18,631 nucleotides of DNA from Prevotellaceae bacterium (GTDB taxonomy: Bacteria > Bacteroidota > Bacteroidia > Bacteroidales > UBA932). The translations under genes were made by a program, and so were the position numbers. This document shows positions 13,152 through 18,631 of this stretch, piece by piece (the first letter of the stretch is position 1; every line of letters begins with the position of its first letter). Below the pieces are notes generated by a model. That model saw only the letters and a list, made by a program, of their open reading frames with translations, did no database searches and had not been told where the DNA came from. The stretch covers positions 1 through 18,631 of the forward strand of contig JAITMY010000159.1 of assembly GCA_031290755.1 (NCBI GenBank), in the 5' to 3' direction.

Positions 13152-13981
13152 CCCGCTGGCGTGAACGACTGCCGAAAGGTAGCGCAGCCCTCTCTGCTAA
13201 AGGCCTCCGCGAGGCCGGAGGGGATGGCGCTGAAAATGCCAAACAGGGCAGACCCGCTGCCGGACATGGCGGCGTAGCACGCTCCGGCGCCGTACAGCTC
13301 GGCTTTTATGTCTTTGAGGAGGGGGTATTTTGCAAATATTCCCTCCTCAAAGTCGTTTATCAGGGTGTGTTTCCAGCAGGCTACGGGCTGGCTGACCACG
13401 GCGCTCAGCGCAGCGCGGGGCGCGGGGTGGGGCGCAATGCTGGCGTAGGCCTCGGCGGTGCTCACGCTTAGCGCGGGCTTCACCACCAGCAGCTCGTAGC
13501 CCGACAGGCTTAGCGCCACGGGCTGCAACACCTCGCCGCGCCCCGTGGCCAGCATGGGGGTGTTGTAAACAAAAAAGGCGCAGTCGCTGCCCAGCTGCGC
13601 GGCGTAGGCGGCCAGCTGCGCGGGCGAAAGCGCGAGGCGAAACAGCTCGCTGAGCATCCGCAGCGTGAAGGCCGCGTTGCCCGACCCCCCGCCAAGCCCC
13701 GCGCCAACGGGGATTTGCTTGTGCAGGAAGATGTCGGCGCCCGGCAGCCCGAAGTCCCTTTGCAGCAGGCGGAACGCCCTTGCGCACAGGTTTTTTTCCT
13801 GCTCCGCGCAGGCGCACAGGCCGGTGCAGCGCAGCGTTAGCGCGTTGGGGTGGGGGAGCGCCTCCAGCAGGTCGCTCCAGCCGATGGGGAAGAACACGGT
13901 TTCGATGCTGTGAAACCCGTCGGGGCGCCGTTGCCCCACGTGCAGCCCAAGGTTTATTTTTGCATTTGAAAGAAGTAGCAT
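13148..13981 (-). CDS. ispE: 4-(cytidine-5'-diphospho)-2-C-methyl-D-erythritol kinase
   Basis: A GHMP kinase of the methylerythritol phosphate pathway to isoprenoids; it phosphorylates CDP-methylerythritol with ATP in the cytoplasm. 277 residues. NAKINLGLHV (6-15) holds catalytic Lys8; the ATP loop IPVGAGLGGGSGNAA (90-104) has Gly at a place where Ser is usual (GGGSSNAA); GSDCAFF (131-137) supplies catalytic Asp133; the C-terminal MSGSGSALFGIF motif is intact. It is convergent with ilvC (4-bp overlap) and divergent from lpxB with only 27 bp between start codons. Confidence 0.95.
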   Translation of the reverse strand: MLLLSNAKINLGLHVGQRRPDGFHSIETVFFPIGWSDLLEALPHPNALTLRCTGLCACAEQEKNLCARAFRLLQRDFGLPGADIFLHKQIPVGAGLGGGSGNAAFTLRMLSELFRLALSPAQLAAYAAQLGSDCAFFVYNTPMLATGRGEVLQPVALSLSGYELLVVKPALSVSTAEAYASIAPHPAPRAALSAVVSQPVACWKHTLINDFEEGIFAKYPLLKDIKAELYGAGACYAAMSGSGSALFGIFSAIPSGLAEAFSREGCATFRQSFTPAG

Positions 13982-14001
13982 AATTCGCTCAAGATTTTTG
14001 A

Positions 14002-14009
14002 CAAAGGTA
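14002..14009 (-). promoter_or_regulatory. -7 element of ispE, touching the lpxB start codon
   Basis: On the minus strand 14009 to 14002 reads TACCTTTG, an exact TAnnTTTG match, 20 nt before the ispE start codon. Its first base is the complement of the A of the lpxB ATG. No convincing TTG is seen at the -33 position, which would lie inside lpxB. Confidence 0.5.
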
Positions 14010-15208
14010 TGAAAAATTTAGCCTACATTGTTACCGGCGAGCCTTCGGGCGATGTGCTTGCCTCGCGCCTCATACAGGCGCTGCGGCGGCAGCGCCCCGA
14101 CATCCGCTTTGCCGGCGTGGGCGGCGAAACGATGGCCGCGCTGGGCTTCGAGAGCCTGTTCAGCATTGCCGAAACGTCGGTGATGGGCCTCATGGAGGTG
14201 GCGCCTAAGCTGCCGCTCATTCTGCGGCGCGTGCGGCAGGTGGTGGCCGACATTGAGGCGCGGCAGCCCGCGGTGCTGGTTACGGTGGACAGCTGGGGCT
14301 TTGTCAGCGCTATCCTTGGGCGCCTGAGGCGGCGGGGCAGCGCCGTTCCGGTGGTCAACTACGTGGCCCCGCAGGTGTGGGCGTGGAAGAAGGGGCGTGC
14401 CCGCACCGCCGCCAAGCTCATTGACCGCCTCATGGCGCTGTGGCCCTACGAGCCGCCCTACTTTGAGAGGTACGGCCTGCGCTGCGACTTCGTGGGGCAC
14501 CCGATAGTGGAGCAGCTGGCAGGCCTCACCGACGACCTGTCGGCGTTTAAGGTGCAGCACGGCATCCCACCTCGGGGCACGCTGCTCTGCGTGCTCCCCG
14601 GCAGCCGCAGCAGCGAGGTGAAGCGGCTGGCGCCGGTGTTCAAGAGCGTGGTGGGCAGCCTCGCGGGGCACTTCCCCGACCTGTTTGTGGTGGTGCCCTC
14701 GGTGGCGGCCATCGCTCCCGAAATGCAGCGGGCTTTTGCCGACATGCCCACGCCCCACTGCATCATCGTGGGGCAGCGCGAGCGCTACAACGCCTTCCGC
14801 GCCAGCAGCTTTGCCATAGCCGCCTCGGGCACCGTAACGCTTGAGCTGGCCACCTGCGGGGTGCCCCACGTCATCGCCTACACGTTCAACCCGCTCACGA
14901 ACCGCGTGGCCGACCTCCTTGTCAAGACCAAGTACGCCAACCTCATCAACATCATGGCCAGCGAGTTTGTCATTCCGGAGTTCACCCTGTCCCGCTGCCG
15001 CGCCGACCTTATCTACCCCGCGGCGCTGGCGCTCATGCAGCAGCCGGAGGCGGCGCAGGCGCAGGTGGCCGCGGCGCAGCGCTACTTCGCGCAGCTCAAG
15101 CCGGAGGGCATGATGCCCTCCGACAAGGCCGCCTCGGTGGTGCTGGAGGCGATGGAAGCGATGGATGGAGGTGGCAGAAGGCCTTCTGCCGCTACAGCGA
15201 TTGCCTGA
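14009..15208 (+). CDS. lpxB: Lipid-A-disaccharide synthase
   Basis: A peripheral inner-membrane GT-B glycosyltransferase that joins UDP-2,3-diacylglucosamine and lipid X to make the lipid A disaccharide. 399 residues, slightly longer than usual because of a 15-20 residue low-complexity tail. Motifs: GEPSGD (10-15), AGVGGETM (35-42), SVMGLMEV (57-64), VDSWGF (93-98) with Asp94 at the catalytic position, PQVWAW (121-126), VGHPI (162-166), LPGSRSSEVKR (196-206) and SGTVTLELA (273-281). Its 3' end overlaps convergent rhaB by 17 bp, which encodes that extra tail. Its own promoter was not identified and may lie within ispE. Confidence 0.95.
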   Translation: MKNLAYIVTGEPSGDVLASRLIQALRRQRPDIRFAGVGGETMAALGFESLFSIAETSVMGLMEVAPKLPLILRRVRQVVADIEARQPAVLVTVDSWGFVSAILGRLRRRGSAVPVVNYVAPQVWAWKKGRARTAAKLIDRLMALWPYEPPYFERYGLRCDFVGHPIVEQLAGLTDDLSAFKVQHGIPPRGTLLCVLPGSRSSEVKRLAPVFKSVVGSLAGHFPDLFVVVPSVAAIAPEMQRAFADMPTPHCIIVGQRERYNAFRASSFAIAASGTVTLELATCGVPHVIAYTFNPLTNRVADLLVKTKYANLINIMASEFVIPEFTLSRCRADLIYPAALALMQQPEAAQAQVAAAQRYFAQLKPEGMMPSDKAASVVLEAMEAMDGGGRRPSAATAIA

Positions 15209-16586
15209 TAATTCCCCGCATTTCGCTCAGGCTGCCCACGGCGCCCAGCGCCTTGGCTTGCAGCATGATGTTGCCTATGGCGGTGGCCTCTACCGGCCCA
15301 GCCACCACGGGCAGCCCAATGGCCTCCTCGGTGAGGCGGTTGAGCAGCGCGTTCTGCGAGCCGCCCCCAATCACGTGCAGCCGCTCGATGGCGAAGGGCG
15401 CCAGCGCCTTTAGGTTTTCGAGGGTCAGCTTGTACTTGCGGGCGAGGCTCTCAAAGATGCAGCGGGCAAACTCCGCCTGCGTGGCGGGGGCGGGCTGCCC
15501 CGTGCGCCGGCAGCAGTCGGCTATGGCGGCGGTCATGCTGGCGGGCTTGGCCAGCGAGGGGTCGTCGGGGTCAACCGCGCTGCGGAACGGCGAGGCCTCG
15601 GCCAGCGCCGTCAGCTCGGCGTAGCCGGTGGCGCTGCCGGCCTTGGCCCACTCGCGGCGGCACTCCTCAAGGAGCCACATGCCCGTGATGTTCTTCAGGA
15701 AGCGGGTGGTGCCCTCCACGCCGCCCTCGTTGGTGTAGTTCAGGGCAAACGAGCTGTCGTTGATGATAGGCTCTTTCACCTCAATGCCCATGAGCGACCA
15801 CGTGCCGGAGCTCAGGTAGGCAAAGCGCTCGCTGTCGGCGGGCACGGCGGCAATGGCCGAGCCGGTGTCGTGCCCTGCCACGGCCACCACGGGCACCGGC
15901 CCTGCGCCGGTTTCGCGCTGCACCTCTTCGGTGAGCGTGCCCACCACCGTGGCCGGCTGCGTGATGGGCTGTAGCAGCGAGGCCGACAGGCCCATTGCCT
16001 CCAGCAGCGAGGCCTCTATCTGCTTCGTGCGGGGGTTCAGCAGCTGCGAGGTCGAGGCGATGGTGTACTCGCATATCTTTTTTCCGCAGAGCATGTAGGT
16101 CAGCGCGTCGGGCATGAACAGCAGCGACTTGGCGGCGGCCAGCACCGGCGACAGCTCGCGGCTCAGCGCAAAGAGCTGGAACAGGCTGTTGAAGTCCATG
16201 AACTGTATGCCCGTTTTTTCGTACACCGCCTTGGAGGAGATGCGCTCGAAGTACTTGGGCTGTATGCCCTGCGTGTAGGGGTCGCGGTAGGCGCGGGGCA
16301 GGCTCAGGAAGTCGCCGCGGCTGTCCAGCAGGGCGAAGTCCACGCCCCACGTGTCGATGCCCACGGCGTCGAGCGCCACGCCCTCCTTCACGCAGGCCGC
16401 GATGCCTTTTTTCAGCTCGTCGTACAGGCTGAAGATGTTCCAGTAGCTCTTGCCGTGCAGCGAGAACATGGCGTTGGGGAAGCGCGTAACCTCCCGTAAA
16501 GAAAATTTGCTATCTTTGAGCGTTCCAAGCATGGAGCGCCCGCTGGTGGCGCCGAGATCAAAGGCTAATAGGTGTAGTGGCTTCAT
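15192..16586 (-). CDS. rhaB: Rhamnulokinase
   Basis: A FGGY-family sugar kinase that phosphorylates L-rhamnulose at C1, the second step of rhamnose catabolism. 464 residues. N-terminal ATP-site loop DLGATSGR (10-17), GIDTWGVDF (76-84), catalytic Asp240 in AGHDTGSA (237-244), YLSSGTWSLMGIE (257-269) and a C-terminal GGGSQNALLNRL ATP loop followed by ATAIGN. These features, notably DTWGVDFALLD and the SSGTWSLMGIE segment, favour rhamnulokinase over xylulo- or fuculokinase. No rhaA or rhaD is in this window. It is divergent from an AraC-type regulator, the likely controller. Confidence 0.9.
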   Translation of the reverse strand: MKPLHLLAFDLGATSGRSMLGTLKDSKFSLREVTRFPNAMFSLHGKSYWNIFSLYDELKKGIAACVKEGVALDAVGIDTWGVDFALLDSRGDFLSLPRAYRDPYTQGIQPKYFERISSKAVYEKTGIQFMDFNSLFQLFALSRELSPVLAAAKSLLFMPDALTYMLCGKKICEYTIASTSQLLNPRTKQIEASLLEAMGLSASLLQPITQPATVVGTLTEEVQRETGAGPVPVVAVAGHDTGSAIAAVPADSERFAYLSSGTWSLMGIEVKEPIINDSSFALNYTNEGGVEGTTRFLKNITGMWLLEECRREWAKAGSATGYAELTALAEASPFRSAVDPDDPSLAKPASMTAAIADCCRRTGQPAPATQAEFARCIFESLARKYKLTLENLKALAPFAIERLHVIGGGSQNALLNRLTEEAIGLPVVAGPVEATAIGNIMLQAKALGAVGSLSEMRGIIRQSL

Positions 16587-16612
16587 GGGCTTTCGGGTGT
16601 TTTGTTTGTTAA

Positions 16613-16637
16613 ACGTAAAATTACGTCGGCAAAAGTA
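16613..16637 (-). promoter_or_regulatory. rhaB -7 element and candidate operator palindrome
   Basis: On the minus strand TACTTTTG (16637-16630) matches TAnnTTTG and lies 43 nt before the rhaB ATG. Just downstream, ACGTAA (16613-16618) and TTACGT (16621-16626) form a perfect 6-bp inverted repeat with a 2-bp centre, covering the expected transcription start. This is a plausible binding site for a regulator; no -33 TTG was found. Confidence 0.4.
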
Positions 16638-16698
16638 AGCTATTTTAGAGTGTTGGGCTTAAAAGAATAATTTAATCGCTATACTTTTTGATTTTAAC

Positions 16699-17616
16699 AT
16701 GGACTTCCAGCATAAAACGAACCAAAACATTGGCTACTTGGTAGCCAGCGAGCAGGATATGGGCTGGGGCCTGACGGTATGCTCCGTAGGCTTTCAGCAA
16801 GTCAACCCGGGCGAGCGCTACCCACCGAAGGGGCACCCCGATGCCTACTTCTTCTACCCCGAGCGGGGGCGGGTGCTCGACGAATTTCAGCTGGTGTATA
16901 TCACCAACGGCAGCGGGGAGTTCCGCTCCAAGGGCCAGCCGCCCACCGAGGTGGACGAGGGCACGATGTTCCTGCTCATCCCCGGCGAGTGGCACAGCTA
17001 CCACCCCTCCGAAAAAACGGGCTGGGACGAGTACTTCATCGGCTTCCGGGGCGAGGTGATGGACCAGCGCTTGCAGCAAAACTTCTTTTCGCCCGACAGC
17101 CCGCTGCTCAGCGTGGGGCTGGACGAGGAGCTGGTGCGCATCTACCGCAACGCCATGCAGGTGGCCCACGACAAGCGACCGTGCTACCAGCAGGTGCTGT
17201 CGGGCATGGCCAGCCTGCTGGTGGGGCTGGCCTACGCCAAGAGCAAGCGGGCGGGGGTACGGGACGAGCGGATGAAGCTGAAAATGGATAAGGCCATGAT
17301 AGTCATGCTGGAGCAGGTGGAAAAGGGCATCACCCCCGAGGCCGTCGCCGAAAAAGTGGGGCTAAACTACTCGTGCTTCCGCAAAATGTTTCGCGAGTAC
17401 ACCGGCTTGGCCCCCCTACAGTACATGCAGGGGCTGAAGCTGCAACGCGCCAAAGACCTGCTGCGGACAACGCAGTACGCCGTCAAGGAGATAGCCTTCA
17501 TGCTGAACTTTGACAACGCCGAGTACTTTTCGGTCTTCTTCAAGAAAAGGGAGCAGCTCACGCCGCTGGAGTACCGCAACTCCTCGCGGGCGAGCCTGCC
17601 GGAGGCGCCCCTATAG
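16699..17616 (+). CDS. AraC-family regulator, likely of rhamnose use
   Basis: A 305-residue transcription factor. Residues about 20-120 form a cupin-like effector-binding domain (PPKGHPDAYFF at 42-52, FQLVYITNGSGEF at 63-75, LLIPGEWHSYHP at 92-103). Residues about 197-294 carry two helix-turn-helix motifs of the AraC DNA-binding domain (ITPEAVAEKVGLNYSCFRKMFREYTGLAP at about 211-239, VKEIAFMLNFDNAEYFSVFFKK at 262-283). It is divergent from rhaB across 112 bp, so the parsimonious role is activation of rhamnose genes in response to rhamnose; the effector is inferred from context alone. Its last 6 bp overlap those of the convergent response regulator gene. Confidence 0.9.
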   Translation: MDFQHKTNQNIGYLVASEQDMGWGLTVCSVGFQQVNPGERYPPKGHPDAYFFYPERGRVLDEFQLVYITNGSGEFRSKGQPPTEVDEGTMFLLIPGEWHSYHPSEKTGWDEYFIGFRGEVMDQRLQQNFFSPDSPLLSVGLDEELVRIYRNAMQVAHDKRPCYQQVLSGMASLLVGLAYAKSKRAGVRDERMKLKMDKAMIVMLEQVEKGITPEAVAEKVGLNYSCFRKMFREYTGLAPLQYMQGLKLQRAKDLLRTTQYAVKEIAFMLNFDNAEYFSVFFKKREQLTPLEYRNSSRASLPEAPL

Positions 17617-18345
17617 CCTCACCAGCGCCTTCAGCGCCTTGTAGCCGCCCACGCTGGCCTTCAGCACCTCGCCGCTCTTGAGGTGCACGCGGTAGGTTTC
17701 CTTCTCGTACAGCTCAATGCTGGCCACCTCGTCCACGTTCACCGTGAAGGAGCGGTGAACGCGGATGAACTGCTGGGGCGGCAGGTTCTCCTCGAAGTAC
17801 TTCATCGTTTTTTCCTTCAGGAAAGCGCCCTTGGCGGTGTGCACCTTCACGTAGTCGCCGTCGGCCTCGATGAAGCGGATTTCGTGCAGCGGGATGACGT
17901 AAATCTGCTGGCGGCGCTTCACGGCCACGCGCGTGAGGTGCTCCACCGGCGCAGCCTCCTCCTCGGGCGGCGGGGCGGCCACCGCAGCCCCCGTGGCCAC
18001 GCCGGCCAGCGCCTTCTGCACCGCCGCGTCGAAGCGCTGGCGCGAATAGGGCTTGAGCAGGTAGTCGATGGCGTTTTGCTCGAAGGCGCGAAGGGCGAAC
18101 GTGTCGTAGGCCGTGGAGAAGATGACCGCCGGCGGGTTCTCCACCAGCTCCAGCACCTCGAAGCCCGTGAGCTTGGGCATCTGCACGTCCATAAAAACAA
18201 GCTGCGGGGCGAGCTCCTTCATCAGCTTGATGGCCTCAAAGCCGTTGTCAGCCTCGCCGACAACTTCCACCTCCGGGTAGCTCCCCAGGTAGTGGCGAAT
18301 CAGCTCCCGCGCCGGCGTCTCGTCGTCAACAATAAGCACTTTCAT
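17611..18345 (-). CDS. LytTR-family response regulator
   Basis: A 244-residue two-component regulator. Residues 1-115 are the receiver domain with acidic pocket Asp7-Asp8, phosphoacceptor Asp53 (FMDVQMPKLTG), Thr/Ser near 77-78 (FSTAYD) and Lys98 (LLKPY). A Pro/Glu/Ala-rich linker spans 115-136. Residues about 138-244 are a LytTR DNA-binding domain (IRFIEADGDYVKVHT at 156-170, FIRVHRSFTVNVDEV at 193-207). Usually the partner is a LytS/YehU-type histidine kinase next door; none is in the window, though it could lie outside. A good promoter precedes it. Confidence 0.93.
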   Translation of the reverse strand: MKVLIVDDETPARELIRHYLGSYPEVEVVGEADNGFEAIKLMKELAPQLVFMDVQMPKLTGFEVLELVENPPAVIFSTAYDTFALRAFEQNAIDYLLKPYSRQRFDAAVQKALAGVATGAAVAAPPPEEEAAPVEHLTRVAVKRRQQIYVIPLHEIRFIEADGDYVKVHTAKGAFLKEKTMKYFEENLPPQQFIRVHRSFTVNVDEVASIELYEKETYRVHLKSGEVLKASVGGYKALKALVRL

Positions 18346-18398
18346 ACGTAAGTAAGTTCAGGGGTTAACGTTTAAATTCGGAAAAATTTTGCATTGCA

Positions 18399-18430
18399 CA
18401 AAGATACTAAATTATCCCTTCCCTCCCAAA
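18399..18430 (-). promoter_or_regulatory. Promoter of the LytTR response regulator
   Basis: On the minus strand TTTG (18430-18427), 20 nt and TATCTTTG (18406-18399) match the Bacteroidota consensus exactly. The leader to the start codon at 18345 is about 50 nt. The second 42-bp array starts 31 bp upstream of it. Confidence 0.72.
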
Positions 18431-18460
18431 CCTCATAAAAAAAGCTAATACTTTTCCCTC

Positions 18461-18631
18461 CTATGGCAGAAAGTGCCCCGCAGGTTACGAGAGGCTTTCC
18501 CCCTATGGCAGAAAGTGCCCCGCAGGTTGCGAGAGGCTTTCCCCCAATGGCAGAAAGTGCCCCGCAGGTTGCAGGAGACTTTCCTCCAATGGAATAAAGT
18601 GCCCCGCAGGTTGCAGGAGACTTTCCTCCAA
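18461..18631 (+). repeat. Second 42-bp tandem repeat array, running off the right edge
   Basis: Four complete units (18461-18502, 18503-18544, 18545-18586, 18587-18628) and the start of a fifth. The core AAAGTGCCCCGCAGGTT is invariant; GAAAG and CTTTC near the two ends of units 1-3 are complementary, and in unit 3 this extends to GAAAGT/ACTTTC. Read on the plus strand from ATG 18463 each unit encodes 14 residues (MAESAPQV, then T/A-R/G-G/D, then FPP), but unit 4 has an in-frame TAA (18593-18598 reads GAATAA on a frame with ATG). The array differs in sequence from the one at 8009-8242 but has the same 42-bp period. Confidence 0.9.

Overview
The window looks like a chromosomal segment of a member of the Bacteroidota, most likely the Bacteroidales. 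Many genes are preceded by the TTG(TTTG)...TAnnTTTG promoter typical of that phylum. One small secreted protein consists of a type IX secretion (T9SS) sorting domain, and the gene set (PL1 and GH28 pectinases, AlgI-like acyltransferase, LytTR regulator, LpxB) fits a Gram-negative Bacteroidota. Base composition is uneven: the biosynthetic genes are G+C rich, while the Fic and HEPN/MNT genes are visibly richer in A+T.

Layout. (1) 1-3816: two tRNA-Arg genes (anticodon ACG on the minus strand, CCG on the plus strand) bracket a pectin module, made of a PL1 pectate-lyase lipoprotein, a GH28 polygalacturonase and a 128-residue T9SS sorting-domain miniprotein. (2) 3859-6765: an operon for surface O-acylation (MBOAT acyltransferase, then an SGNH-type partner). 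The MBOAT gene carries a run of 12 C in its coding strand that could switch it on and off. (3) 6951-10586: accessory region with a Fic AMP-transferase, an array of 42-bp repeats that folds into conserved hairpins, a 222-residue protein of unknown function, a secreted FISUMP/DUF1566-like protein, and a HEPN/MNT pair whose HEPN member seems to have lost its middle. (4) 10649-11901: a minus-strand operon of a 2x[4Fe-4S] ferredoxin, a His-rich small membrane protein and an ECF sigma factor. (5) 12105-18345: housekeeping and sugar genes packed head-to-head and tail-to-tail: ilvC, ispE, lpxB, rhaB, an AraC-type regulator and a LytTR response regulator. (6) 18461-18631: a second, different array of 42-bp repeats running off the right edge.

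How the genes may work together. The pectinases release galacturonate oligomers and probably open up rhamnogalacturonan. The divergent rhaB/AraC-type pair suggests the cell also uses rhamnose, a sugar of the same polymer; this link is inference. The MBOAT/SGNH pair would decorate an envelope or extracellular glycan, with possible phase variation. Fic and MNT are both nucleotidyl-transferring proteins typical of accessory regions. The best candidates for something undescribed are the compensatory-mutation hairpin array at 8009-8242, the second 42-bp array, and the C12 tract.

All calls come from reading the sequence and from remembered family motifs; no database search was run.
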